DNA of 64,000 bases from Burkholderia multivorans ATCC BAA-247. Its GTDB lineage: Bacteria > Pseudomonadota > Gammaproteobacteria > Burkholderiales > Burkholderiaceae. Location: assembly GCF_000959525.1 (NCBI RefSeq), contig NZ_CP009832.1, positions 2,666,001 to 2,730,000 on the forward strand. The letters run 5' to 3'. The position numbers and the translations under genes are program-made. How positions within the stretch are numbered: position 1 is the first letter of the stretch; each line of letters starts with the position of its first letter. The notes beneath the pieces are model-generated. The model worked only from the letters and a program-made list of their open reading frames with translations. It was not told the DNA's origin and made no database searches. This document shows positions 1 through 8,311 of the stretch, one piece after another.

Positions 1-1117
1 CTGCCAGCTGCGCCGCCTTCTTCGGATCGACACGCTCGATGTAGGCCCGCGCGAGAACAAACGACGCCTCCAGCGGCGACCATCCCTTGTTGATCGCCTC
101 CTTCATCTTCGCTTCGTAGTCGACGCCGGCCTTTTTGTAGTTGCGCTCGGTCTCCCCTGAACCGATCTTCGAAAACCAGTTCTTCAGGTTGTTCGCTGCC
201 TCGTCTGCGTTGCCGGCCGTCTTCATCTGGACCTGCAGCATTGCGCCGAGCTGCGTCACCGAATCCTTCCCCGTGATGCCGAGCTTCTTCATTTCGGCCA
301 ACAGCACCGGGAACCAACGCGCCATGTCGACGGATTCGAACGAGCCCTCCTTGCCGAGATACGCGATCGCCTCAAGCGCCTTCATCATCGCCTTGGGATC
401 CTTGATGTCAGCGTTCTGCTGCAGCGCCTGAATCATCTGCGCAGTCTCGACGCTGGACGCCCCCTGACCTACCGAGAATTTCGCGACGGCCGGGCCGAAG
501 TTCAGCGCCCGGTCGACGTCCATCCCGGCCGCAACCATCTGGTTGACCGCGTCGGCCAGCTCGTTGCGCCCCATGCCGTTCGACAATGCGTCACGGCGGA
601 TGCGCTCGGACATCGCGCGCTCCTGCTCCGTGCGCGCGATGCCGGCCTTGATCGCGATGTCGCGAATGATCGCCTGATACTGCGCCGACACCGTGGTCGG
701 CACCGCGACGGCCGCACCGAGCTTCATGGTGTCGCGCGCCGCATCACGCATGCCGTCGCGGCCGACAGCCAGACGTTCGTGCCCGGCCGCTTTCAGTTCG
801 AGCCCGCGAACGGTGCGCCCGAGTCTCGCGTACGCGCGATCGAGGCGATCGACCTCGAACCCGGCGTCACGCAGCGCACGAACATTGCTGTCCAGCTTGC
901 GCCGGATTCCGTCCGCGGCGCTGTCGCCCGCCAGATGCAGCCGGCGAAACTCCTCTTGCAGCTTGATCGTCTCGCCAATCTGCCGCTGCCACATGCCGCG
1001 CTCGCTCGCAGCCTTGCGCAGCCCGACGATCTTCGAGTTCGTGTCGGCAAACGCCTTGCCGAGCGTTGCCGACACGGCACCGCCGATGACGATGCCAAGT
1101 GCAATATCGCGTGCCAT
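1..1117 (-). CDS. Phage tail tape measure protein (P2 gpT-like), partial
   Basis: The reading frame starts with ATG at 1117 (protein begins MARDIALGIVIGGAVSA) and runs off the left edge, so only the N-terminal ~372 residues are present. After a short N-terminal hydrophobic stretch comes a long helical, Ala/Arg/Glu-rich region, then a stretch typical of TP901/P2 tape-measure proteins (residues about 190-330, with MVAAGMDVDRAL and EAIAYLGKEGSF). It sets tail length and forms the central scaffold of the contractile tail. It directly follows the gpE/E' chaperone genes, the conserved order in contractile and flexible phage tails. Confidence 0.85.
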   Translation of the reverse strand, partial: MARDIALGIVIGGAVSATLGKAFADTNSKIVGLRKAASERGMWQRQIGETIKLQEEFRRLHLAGDSAADGIRRKLDSNVRALRDAGFEVDRLDRAYARLGRTVRGLELKAAGHERLAVGRDGMRDAARDTMKLGAAVAVPTTVSAQYQAIIRDIAIKAGIARTEQERAMSERIRRDALSNGMGRNELADAVNQMVAAGMDVDRALNFGPAVAKFSVGQGASSVETAQMIQALQQNADIKDPKAMMKALEAIAYLGKEGSFESVDMARWFPVLLAEMKKLGITGKDSVTQLGAMLQVQMKTAGNADEAANNLKNWFSKIGSGETERNYKKAGVDYEAKMKEAINKGWSPLEASFVLARAYIERVDPKKAAQLA

Positions 1118-1129
1118 GTCAGTCCTCGC

Positions 1130-1502
1130 TCAATCAGTCAGCCACCACAACACGTCGTCGATCGTCATGTCGTCAACCGACTGCGGCTGCACCCCGTACT
1201 CCTTCATCAGCCGGCGAGCCAGCGCCTTCACTGTTTCGATTGGCAGCCGGACGAACGGATCGAAAGGATTCGTACGCACGCTGCATGGCGTCGTAATCGA
1301 CCATGTCCATTCCTTCGATGTCGTCGGGCGCGACGTCGGCCAGCGTCGCGAACAGCACGATCTCGCGCAGCTCGTCGTCACCCTGTGCCTGCTTGCTCGC
1401 CGCGCGCATGTCGCGAACCTTTGGGCGGCGCATCACCAGTTCGTCGCGCACGACGCCGTCGAACGCCACGGGATACTTCAGTTTGATCTTCACGGTTTCC
1501 AC
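1130..1502 (-). CDS. Predicted gpE+E' programmed frameshift product
   Basis: In the frame reached by skipping one base (+1), the sequence downstream of codon 80 of gpE stays open to a stop at 1130 and encodes a compact, non-repetitive segment (DPFVRLPIETVKALARRL then MTIDDVLWWLTD). Joining at TTT-CGA (minus strand 1265-1260) would give about 123 residues. Slippage of tRNA-Phe from UUU to UUC with CGA in the A site is a plausible mechanism. P2 makes E and E+E' by a -1 shift and Mu-type phages use -2, so a +1 geometry would be less common. The frame relation is read directly; the slip site is inferred. Confidence 0.5.
1173..1502 (-). CDS. Tail assembly chaperone gpE (unshifted product)
   Basis: A 109-residue protein whose first 80 residues (METVKIKLKYPVAFDG to DAMQRAYESF) match the pattern of the phage tail assembly chaperone E/41/14 family; the remainder (SVRPAANRNSEGAG...) is low-complexity and looks like read-on after the conserved domain. 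It lies between the tail tube and tape measure genes, where such chaperones bind the tape measure during tail assembly. A second open frame overlapping its 3' end continues to 1130; see the separate frameshift entry. Confidence 0.8.
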   Translation of the reverse strand: METVKIKLKYPVAFDGVVRDELVMRRPKVRDMRAASKQAQGDDELREIVLFATLADVAPDDIEGMDMVDYDAMQRAYESFRSVRPAANRNSEGAGSPADEGVRGAAAVG

Positions 1503-1584
1503 TCAGCACCTCAGAAATGACAAAGGGACGGTCAACGGCCCGCCCCTCGGGTTATCGAAAAGTTGCTTTGGCCGGCCGCGGCGC

Positions 1585-2088
1585 TCACATGCCGAGCGCC
1601 TTGCGCACATCGGCGAGCTGATCGACGCCGTCGATGATGCGGATCATGTTCAGCACGTCAATCTCGCAGATCACCGCACCGTCGATCTCGGCCTTGTAGT
1701 AAGACAGATCGGCCGTGTACTTCAGCTCCGACGTCGAGCCCGGCTTCCAGCTGCCGGGATCGTATTCGGACAGCATGCCGCGCATGATGAGCGCGACCGA
1801 CTTCACCTTGCCCCGCGTGTCGCGAAACGCACCGCGAAAGGTGGCGTTGAACGCGCTGTTGTCGGCCAGCCCGAAGAACTTCAGCACGTCACGCTCGACG
1901 CTCCCCATGGTGAACGCCGCCTGCAGCCCCTCCATACCTTGGTCGACCTTGACGGGCGCGTCCATGCCGCCCGCGCGATAGTCCTCCGTCTTGATCTTCA
2001 GCTTCGGCGGACTGACTTCGGGCGCGCGGCCGGCAAAGCCGCGCCCGTCGACGTACAACGCCATGTTGTTCAGAGTTTCCGGGACCAT
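1585..2088 (-). CDS. Major tail tube protein FII (P2 gpFII-like)
   Basis: A 167-residue protein starting MVPETLNNMALYVDGRGFAG, the typical opening of P2 FII tail tube proteins, and of the usual length (about 170). It polymerises into the inner tube through which DNA passes. The middle contains the family's conserved run around FTMGSVERDVLKFFGLAD. It lies 10 bp downstream of the sheath gene and upstream of the chaperone pair. The dispersed motif AAAGTTGCTTT lies just after its stop (1559-1569). Confidence 0.9.
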   Translation of the reverse strand: MVPETLNNMALYVDGRGFAGRAPEVSPPKLKIKTEDYRAGGMDAPVKVDQGMEGLQAAFTMGSVERDVLKFFGLADNSAFNATFRGAFRDTRGKVKSVALIMRGMLSEYDPGSWKPGSTSELKYTADLSYYKAEIDGAVICEIDVLNMIRIIDGVDQLADVRKALGM

Positions 2089-2098
2089 GCGTCACCTC

Positions 2099-3268
2099 TT
2101 ACGATTGCGTGTCGAGAACTTCCGTCAGCCACTCGTTCGTGACCTCGAAGCGGAAGATCGGGTTTTCTGCCGGCGGAACGTCCGTGAACCGGATGTTCCA
2201 GTACACCTTGCCCTGCTCGAGCTGCGACGCGGAATTGAGCTTCGGATCCGGGTACACCTCGAAGTTGATCACCGCGCCCTGATTGCGCAGATCGCGCATG
2301 AACGCCCGCAGCCCTTCGGTGACGTCCTGCACGTACGTTGCCGTAATGCCGCGATCGACCGCCCACTTATGGCCGGCCTGCACGGCGTCCATCACGATGT
2401 CGAGCGTGCGCACGCGAGTCACGAACGACCACTTCGGATCGGCCGACAACGTCCGGTTGCCCCACAGGCGATACCCGCCGTCGCGGATGATCGTCGTGAT
2501 GAACGCGTTGTTCAGCAGATTCGCGCGGCAGGTCTCGTCGCCGTCGAGAAATTCGATCGGCCGCTTCGTGCCGCTGATGCCGACGATTTCCTTGTTCGAG
2601 GGCGATGCCCAGAAGCCGATCGCCGCGTCGGTCTGGCAGAACAGGCCCGCCGCATACGCCGATGCCGGCGCGTCGACGTCCGCGTTCTTCGCCGTGTCCC
2701 AGTACCGCACGCCGGGATCGACCAGATACAGACGCTTGCTGCCGAAGTTCTTCGCGTACTGGATCGCATCCTCGTCGGTCTTGTTCGGCCCGTCGATGAT
2801 CGCGATCGCGCGCAGCTTGGCGGCAAGCTCATCGGCCGCTGTCGCGACCGGCTGCTTGGCGGTATGGCCGGGCGCGATCAGCAGCCGCGGCTTCAGGTCG
2901 AACAGCGATTTGCCATCGAGCAGCGCCTGCATGCCGGTGCGCGCACCGCCCGCGGACACGCCACCGATAATCGCGGACGTCAGTTCAGCATCGGTCTGAT
3001 CGGCCGGAACGCCGACAGCCACCATGACCGTCTTGCTCTGCTTGTAGATGCCCTGAATCGCGCGCGTGATCGGGCTGGTCTCACCGAACGCAGCGACGGC
3101 GTCGTACTCGCTGGTGATGCGCACGGGCACGTTGGGCGCGACGAGGTCCGGGCCAGGCGTGTAGGTGTCCACGATGCCGACGACCGACGTCGACGGGACT
3201 GCGATCGTGCGCGGCCCGGTATCGACCAGCACGGTCGTGACGCCGTGATAGAAAGAAGTAGCAGCCAT
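2099..3268 (-). CDS. Contractile tail sheath protein FI (P2 gpFI-like)
   Basis: A 389-residue sheath subunit, the usual length for P2 FI. It opens MAATSFYHGVTTVLVDTG, and the C-terminal half has the family hallmarks FITTIIRDGGYRLWGNRT and FEVTNEWLTEVL. The sheath contracts to drive the tube through the cell envelope, so the phage is a myovirus. An intrinsic terminator lies between it and the upstream fibre-assembly gene, so expression must depend on read-through or a local promoter. Confidence 0.93.
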   Translation of the reverse strand: MAATSFYHGVTTVLVDTGPRTIAVPSTSVVGIVDTYTPGPDLVAPNVPVRITSEYDAVAAFGETSPITRAIQGIYKQSKTVMVAVGVPADQTDAELTSAIIGGVSAGGARTGMQALLDGKSLFDLKPRLLIAPGHTAKQPVATAADELAAKLRAIAIIDGPNKTDEDAIQYAKNFGSKRLYLVDPGVRYWDTAKNADVDAPASAYAAGLFCQTDAAIGFWASPSNKEIVGISGTKRPIEFLDGDETCRANLLNNAFITTIIRDGGYRLWGNRTLSADPKWSFVTRVRTLDIVMDAVQAGHKWAVDRGITATYVQDVTEGLRAFMRDLRNQGAVINFEVYPDPKLNSASQLEQGKVYWNIRFTDVPPAENPIFRFEVTNEWLTEVLDTQS

Positions 3269-3291
3269 TCAGGTCTCCGAGAAAGCTACAA

Positions 3292-3317
3292 ATAGAAAAG
3301 CCGCTCATGTGAGCGGC
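3292..3317 (-). terminator. Intrinsic terminator upstream of the sheath gene
   Basis: On the minus strand GCCGCTCA / TGAGCGGC form an 8-bp perfect stem (3300-3307 with 3310-3317) and are followed by a T-rich tract. It lies in the late operon between the fibre assembly gene and FI, one of several such hairpins in this operon. Confidence 0.7.
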
Positions 3318-3364
3318 CTGCAATTCGAACGTGCGTCATCGCACTCTTAAATGCGGATCCAGCG

Positions 3365-4075
3365 TCAGTCGGTCAGCTCGGCGTTCCGGCTGTCGACCGG
3401 CACTTGCTTCGGCGGCTGCGCGGCTGCAAGGCGTGCAGCGGCGTCCGCCTCCAGTCGCTTTCTCGCGGCGTCAGCTTCCGCCTCGGCCTGCGCAACGACT
3501 TGCGCCTCGTCCGGCTCATCGGGCCAAACGACACCGTCCGGAAACGTCGGCGAATCGACAAGCCGCACCAACGCCATTTGATAAGCCGCCCACGCCTTGA
3601 AGACAGCTTCTTCAGCGAGCGTCATCATGCCGGCGGCAAACGCGTCGGCCTTGCCGAAGTTCTTCCGCACAGCAATTGCGCGTCGTCTCTCGAATTCCGC
3701 CATCGCCACGTCGCGAGCGCGAGCTGCGACGATCGACGGGTCCACCTCCCATGATTTTGTCGCCTCGCTCCAAACGTGCTCATCGGATGGCCGCGGTACA
3801 TCAGTCAAGCCGGCATCGTCCGGCGTAATTCCAATGACCAGTATCTCGGCCACCTCGCCGTTGTCCTTTCGATAGAGACGCAATGTTCGATAGTCAGGCA
3901 CCAGTGACCACGAACCATCGCGAAAGACCGGCCACGTGAGGCGCGGCCGCTCAGGCAATTGCATGGACGTGGTAAATGCTGGCTCCAGCCACCGACCGGG
4001 ATTGAGAGGATCAGGATCAGCCAAAAAACTGTTCAGATATTGACCGGTTTGGCTGTCATATTGATGCAAGAGCAT
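3365..4075 (-). CDS. Tail fibre assembly protein
   Basis: A 236-residue protein immediately downstream of the tail fibre gene (12 bp gap). It opens MLLHQYDSQTGQYLNSFLAD, and residues 30-120 (ending near HVWSEATKSWEVDPS) resemble the tail-fibre assembly/DUF4376 type of protein. The C-terminal 60 residues are an Ala/Glu/Arg coiled-coil (AEAEADAARKRLEAD). Such proteins act as chaperones for folding or trimerisation of the fibre encoded just upstream. The family call rests on position and composition. Confidence 0.7.
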   Translation of the reverse strand: MLLHQYDSQTGQYLNSFLADPDPLNPGRWLEPAFTTSMQLPERPRLTWPVFRDGSWSLVPDYRTLRLYRKDNGEVAEILVIGITPDDAGLTDVPRPSDEHVWSEATKSWEVDPSIVAARARDVAMAEFERRRAIAVRKNFGKADAFAAGMMTLAEEAVFKAWAAYQMALVRLVDSPTFPDGVVWPDEPDEAQVVAQAEAEADAARKRLEADAAARLAAAQPPKQVPVDSRNAELTD

Positions 4076-4087
4076 TTCGTACTCCGT

Positions 4088-5392
4088 TTAATACGCGCGA
4101 ATCATTGCAAGCAGCGCGATGTTGCGCGGACGTGCTTCGTTTCCGCCGTCACCGTTGATCGTGATGGAATGGACGTGGTCGCCGACTGCACCGATTCCGA
4201 CGTTGTGCGCGTGATTGCCCGCCCCGTCGGTGTCAAATACGTGCACGTGGTCACCAACGACAGTTGTCCACGGCTGGACCGGCGTATCGACTGAAAACGT
4301 GCTGCCGACGCCGCCCCGGTCGGTATCCGCTGTCCACTCGGGAGTCCTGTAGTCCAGCTGGTGACTGTGCGCGCCTCCGCCCGCGGTCGTGCCGTGGTGA
4401 CCATGCCATCCTTGCGTATCGGTCCACGCAGAATGACCGTGTGCTCCCGCCGCACCGGACGATGCGCCGTGCGCGTGATAGGCGTTCTGCCCGCCTTGCC
4501 ATGTCCCGATCGCGCGCGACGCGTCCGCCCCGCGGCCATCGTCCCAGCAACGCAAGAATTCCCCACGCAATTCGGGCAAACGGAATGTCGTCGCGCCATC
4601 CCCATGGGAAAAGCAGCCGTTGTTGCCGGCGCCCCATGCAGCATCAGTAACGAGCGCGCCGCTTGCCTGCGCGTACGCCCAAAGCTTGGGATAGTCGGCC
4701 CGTTTGATCAGCGCCCCGTTGCACTTCAGGTACCCTGCCCGCGCCTGCGTACGAGGTTCGAATACGATCTGTCCGATCACTGCGCTATCGAACACGAAGT
4801 TCCCGAGGTCGGTCGCGTCCACCATGCACCTCAGCCCGGAACCATCAAGATTCCAGCCGATCTTGACCTTATTCGCGCCTTGATTCGTGCCGCCTCCCTG
4901 CTGAACCGGCGTAAAGCCGAGCGCTGGCTGATAGTTCTGCCCTCTGACCCATGCCGCGTTCACCACGACCGAACCGCTATCGCCCATAGGTGGTGTCGGC
5001 GTCGTCGGCGTGCCGACGAACGGCGGTGAGTCCAGCGCCGCTTTCGATGCCAGCGCACTCGCGACCTTCGATGCGAAATTCGGATCGTTGTCTAGCGCCT
5101 TCGCGAGCTTGCTCAACGTATCGAGCGTGCCCGGCGCCTGCGCTACCAAAGCGGCGACCTTTTCTGCCAATTCGCCGTGTGTCGCATATTGCGGATGCGG
5201 ATCGGTCGCTTCAACATGCTCGTCAAAGCTGCTTTGGCTGGCCTCGATCGCTTTTTTCAGATATCGAGTGCGGTTCGCAAGTTGCTTTGCCTGCAAGTTG
5301 TCGATACCGTCCGGTCCACCCATTACAGGATCCGACGTTTCGAGTTGGTAGATTCCATTCTCCCATCGCTCGATCTCAACCAGATCTGTCAT
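4088..5392 (-). CDS. Tail fibre protein (P2 gpH-like) with collar and His-rich tip
   Basis: A 434-residue fibre. The N-terminal ~70 residues carry a P2 H-type baseplate-attachment segment (GIDNLQAKQLANRTRYLKKA). Residues about 210-270 contain a tail-collar signature (GYLKCNGALIKRADYPKLW and TTFRLPELRGEFLRCWDDG). The C-terminal third is rich in Gly and HxH pairs (HAHNVG, DHVHSI, HSHQLDY), as in fibre tips that bind metal ions, and ends in the conserved EARPRNIALLAMIRAY. It should recognise the host receptor. The start codon overlaps the gpI stop by four bases (ATGA), indicating coupled translation. Confidence 0.9.
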   Translation of the reverse strand: MTDLVEIERWENGIYQLETSDPVMGGPDGIDNLQAKQLANRTRYLKKAIEASQSSFDEHVEATDPHPQYATHGELAEKVAALVAQAPGTLDTLSKLAKALDNDPNFASKVASALASKAALDSPPFVGTPTTPTPPMGDSGSVVVNAAWVRGQNYQPALGFTPVQQGGGTNQGANKVKIGWNLDGSGLRCMVDATDLGNFVFDSAVIGQIVFEPRTQARAGYLKCNGALIKRADYPKLWAYAQASGALVTDAAWGAGNNGCFSHGDGATTFRLPELRGEFLRCWDDGRGADASRAIGTWQGGQNAYHAHGASSGAAGAHGHSAWTDTQGWHGHHGTTAGGGAHSHQLDYRTPEWTADTDRGGVGSTFSVDTPVQPWTTVVGDHVHVFDTDGAGNHAHNVGIGAVGDHVHSITINGDGGNEARPRNIALLAMIRAY

Positions 5393-5958
5393 GTCGTGAT
5401 ACTCCCTCTAGTGTATTGCCCGTCCCGGACTGCAATGCCGTTATGACGGATCGCAACGGCTGCATAATCGAGCGCGGCAAGCTTGCTGCGGGCAGGCGCG
5501 TAACGCTCAATCGCCCGCCACAACTTGTCGGCCTGATCGCGGGTGACTGGCCTCCCCAACTTCACGATGTACTCTGCCCACGCGCTCGTCCTACCGCGCA
5601 ATTGCTCACCGTTACGTACGAACGCCCCATCGCGACGCCCGCCTCTGCGCCCTTCGATGATCGTGACCTCGCCGAACCCAAGGCGGCGAATTACCTCACG
5701 CACCGCCCAAGGTGTGCCCTTCTTTCGATGCAACGCCAACGAGCCCTTCACCAGCGCTCGCCGGGCATCCTCCGATTCGGCGAGTTCCCAACCATCGACA
5801 GCCAGTGCCCATGCGAGCCACGGTAACCACGCTACTGGACAGCGATCAGCGTCCCATAGCGTGCGCAGCACTTCCGGCTGGACGGTCGGGCGCATCACGC
5901 GCGCGAGTGCCGCCTCGAGCGGCGTTTGATTCGACGGCAGCAGCGGCTCAGGCGTCAT
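5389..5958 (-). CDS. Tail protein I (P2 gpI-like)
   Basis: A 189-residue baseplate/tail protein I. It opens MTPEPLLPSNQTPLEAALARVM and contains the family core LWDADRCPVAWLPWLAWALAV and RLGFGEVTIIEGR. In P2, gpI is needed for baseplate formation with J and W. It overlaps gpJ by 11 bp upstream and the fibre gene downstream, so J-I-H form one tightly coupled block. Confidence 0.93.
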   Translation of the reverse strand: MTPEPLLPSNQTPLEAALARVMRPTVQPEVLRTLWDADRCPVAWLPWLAWALAVDGWELAESEDARRALVKGSLALHRKKGTPWAVREVIRRLGFGEVTIIEGRRGGRRDGAFVRNGEQLRGRTSAWAEYIVKLGRPVTRDQADKLWRAIERYAPARSKLAALDYAAVAIRHNGIAVRDGQYTRGSITT

Positions 5959-6841
5959 CGATCTTCACCTCCAAATTGATGGCCGTGCAATGCGCAAACT
6001 CTCGCGAACCACATAAGACATCGTCGGCCGGCGAACGCAGTTCTATGCGGGTGACGCCACTGTCGGGCGCGTGGAGCGCCCCTTCGATAGCAGACCGGGG
6101 CATACCAACCCGAAGCTTTCTCGAATTCGCCACCACGCTCTCCAACATCTTTCGGCGGGCATCCAGCACAATGTTCGGATCCGGCCCGCCGCCGACATAT
6201 ACGATCGCATCGATGGCGTATTCGATCTTCGCCGCCGCACTGATCAGAACCGTATCGTTGAGCGGGCGAACGGTCTCGGGCGCTACTTTGTCGCGCACCA
6301 GATCAAGCAATGCCTGATCCGGTACGCCATCGCCTCGTGCGGACATGATCGTGAGCCGCACGGTACCCGGTTCCGGTCGGTCTACAGTCACATCCAGCAC
6401 GTCGGCAGACGCGTCCATCGCGAATGCCCGGTACGCGCCGAATGGCCCTGCAACCGTCGCACGCTCCATCGACATCTGAGCGCGCAACTTCAACCGATCG
6501 TCCGATTCCATGCGCCGCTCGACTGGCGGATTAGCTTCCGGATCACCGGGATCGATCACCGCTCGCTCCGTGTCCAACAGAACCGCCAGATGCTCCAGAT
6601 CGGCGCCCGTAGAAAACGCGAGCATGACTGCGCGCGCAGCGTCATTGACTCGCGCCGCAGCACGGATCTCGTCATACGCTGCCAGCTCGATCAGCTTGAC
6701 GACCGGATCCGACTTCAGCGCCGCAGTCCAGTCGGGATAGATCGATTTGAAATACTCCAGCTTCATTCGGAACGCGGCCTCGAAGTCGAGTACCTCGACA
6801 AGATCCGGCGGGTCCAACGAAGCGAGATCGATAATCGTCAT
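5948..6841 (-). CDS. Baseplate assembly protein J (P2 gpJ-like)
   Basis: A 297-residue protein of normal family length. It opens MTIIDLASLDPPDLVEVLDF and carries the baseplate J core DLEHLAVLLDTERAVIDP and PEPGTVRLTIMSARGDGVPD. It forms the baseplate wedge with W and I. The ATG overlaps the stop of gpW, the arrangement found in P2-like phages. Confidence 0.95.
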   Translation of the reverse strand: MTIIDLASLDPPDLVEVLDFEAAFRMKLEYFKSIYPDWTAALKSDPVVKLIELAAYDEIRAAARVNDAARAVMLAFSTGADLEHLAVLLDTERAVIDPGDPEANPPVERRMESDDRLKLRAQMSMERATVAGPFGAYRAFAMDASADVLDVTVDRPEPGTVRLTIMSARGDGVPDQALLDLVRDKVAPETVRPLNDTVLISAAAKIEYAIDAIVYVGGGPDPNIVLDARRKMLESVVANSRKLRVGMPRSAIEGALHAPDSGVTRIELRSPADDVLCGSREFAHCTAINLEVKIDDA

Positions 6842-7182
6842 GTTGGCACCTCGATTTCCACAGCCGTGCCGTCGTATTCACCACGAATCGCGAATGTTGG
6901 TTTGCCGTCGATGACCGACAGCACCTTGACCTGAGCGAGTTTGATTCGTGGTTCCCATCGGCCGATCGCCCGTGCCGCTTCGGCCTGTGCGGCAGATATC
7001 CATCCGCGTGTGATCGGAAGATCGACCATCAGCGGGATGTCCGACCCGTACTCGGGCAATTCCCGTCGCGTTCCCTTGCGCGTGCCGAGGATGTCGCCGA
7101 GACTCTGCTTCAAGTGCGCGATGCCGGTGATCGGCGCACCGGTCCATCGGTCCATGCCGACGAGTGCACCGGACCGGCTCAT
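6838..7182 (-). CDS. Baseplate wedge protein W (gp25-like)
   Basis: A 114-residue protein with the gp25/W lysozyme-like baseplate fold signature: GMDRWTGAPITGIAHLKQSL, TRRELPEYGSDIPLMVD and AARAIGRWEPRIKL. It starts at the stop of the preceding small gene and overlaps gpJ. Known role in the family: baseplate wedge component. Confidence 0.93.
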   Translation of the reverse strand: MSRSGALVGMDRWTGAPITGIAHLKQSLGDILGTRKGTRRELPEYGSDIPLMVDLPITRGWISAAQAEAARAIGRWEPRIKLAQVKVLSVIDGKPTFAIRGEYDGTAVEIEVPT

Positions 7183-7376
7183 CCGCGCTCCTCGACCCGC
7201 TTGAAGTCGGGATGCGCATCGAGGTATTCGATCTGGGCGGCGGATCTTGCGATCGCCTCGCCAGACAGGACACGCAGCACGTCGCCGTTCGGGAAGACGA
7301 TCACGCGGCTACGGAACCGCGTATCGAGAAACTTTGCGACGGCCGGCGTAGCAGCCGGCGGGTTGTCTTTTGCCAT
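7179..7376 (-). CDS. Small phage protein between V and W, unknown function
   Basis: A 65-residue protein (MAKDNPPAATPAVAKFLDTR...). ATG at 7376 is chosen over an upstream in-frame ATG at 7466 because the longer start would run back through the terminator at 7392-7415 and the end of the neighbouring gene. It has no signal peptide or membrane segment. Its stop overlaps the gpW start (ATGA), so it is co-translated with baseplate genes and may be a small baseplate or chaperone factor, but no function can be read from the sequence. Confidence 0.65.
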   Translation of the reverse strand: MAKDNPPAATPAVAKFLDTRFRSRVIVFPNGDVLRVLSGEAIARSAAQIEYLDAHPDFKRVEERG

Positions 7377-7391
7377 GATCGGCCTCTCAAA

Positions 7392-7415
7392 AACAAAACC
7401 CCGCCGAAGCGGGGC
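7392..7415 (-). terminator. Intrinsic terminator after the membrane cargo gene
   Basis: CCCCGC (7399-7404) pairs with GCGGGG (7409-7414); on the minus strand it is followed by TTTTGTTTTT. A copy of the dispersed AAAGTTGCTTT motif (7416-7426) abuts the stem. Confidence 0.75.
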
Positions 7416-7462
7416 AAAGTTGCTTTTCACATGTGTTCGCCAAGAAATTCGGCGCATTCCGC

Positions 7463-8197
7463 TCATTTGGACAACTGCTCTACCGTCTCCAAATGCACGC
7501 CATCAAGCGGCAGTTGCATCGTACGGCCTTGGTAGTACAAGGCAATGCGCGTGGCGGACTGCGCAACCTCGTAACCTCGACCGATCTCTTTTCCATCTCG
7601 CGTTGCCACGTAGCATTTCGCCCTCGACCGAAGGCAACCTTTATCGAAGTCCGCTTTGTGTTGCTTCGCGATGTGCTCACCGATTGCAGCGCCTATACCA
7701 GAAGGGATCGAAATAAACGGCGGCAGAAAGATGCAAAACCAGACGAAGCCGATCGCCAGAAGAAGGACCACAATGATTGTGCTTAGACACTTTCTGAGTG
7801 TCGGTGCACGGCGGACGACTTCAAGTGCGGCTCCCGATTTCTCCGTGATACGCGGCATCAGAATCGATATTAATTTCCGGGCGCCATACACTAATCCGAT
7901 GTACACAATTACTGCGACGGCGCACAACAGTAGTCGTTTCCATGTACTGGCCAGCCATTCTTGCAACGCAATAGAAGCATTCAATGCGCCCCACACTGCG
8001 AGCACCAAGTGCTTTGCGCGGTCTATTTGGAAGCCGCTATCGTCAACTGAAAACACTTCGAGGTACGCGCCGTAATAGGCATCCCCAAGCGAGTAGGCGA
8101 TTCCTAACCACATCAGGCCGATCACCGACACGATGACAGCCCACGGCCAGTCGAATATGTGCTTCTTCTCAGGTTGCTGCTGTACCACTCCGCTCAT
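7463..8197 (-). CDS. Four-helix membrane protein, cargo (moron) of unknown function
   Basis: A 244-residue protein with four predicted transmembrane segments (about residues 18-38, 62-82, 88-106 and 135-158) and a soluble C-terminal domain of about 60 residues (from DKGCLRSRAKCYVATRDG). It splits the otherwise continuous baseplate genes V and W, is followed by its own terminator, and is AT-richer than its neighbours (29 of 60 bases GC in line 7921-7980). These features mark a moron expressed from the lysogen, perhaps altering the envelope or excluding other phages. Its layout resembles the membrane protein at 27240-28094. Function not recognised. Confidence 0.75.
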   Translation of the reverse strand: MSGVVQQQPEKKHIFDWPWAVIVSVIGLMWLGIAYSLGDAYYGAYLEVFSVDDSGFQIDRAKHLVLAVWGALNASIALQEWLASTWKRLLLCAVAVIVYIGLVYGARKLISILMPRITEKSGAALEVVRRAPTLRKCLSTIIVVLLLAIGFVWFCIFLPPFISIPSGIGAAIGEHIAKQHKADFDKGCLRSRAKCYVATRDGKEIGRGYEVAQSATRIALYYQGRTMQLPLDGVHLETVEQLSK

Positions 8198-8311
8198 TCA
8201 CTATCTCCAGACAGAATTAAGCACGTTCCTGCGGACCGAGATTCCGCGGCAACCGAACATACACAATGCGGCTAGCCACCAATACCTGTCAGGAACGACA
8301 GGAGCACGGTA

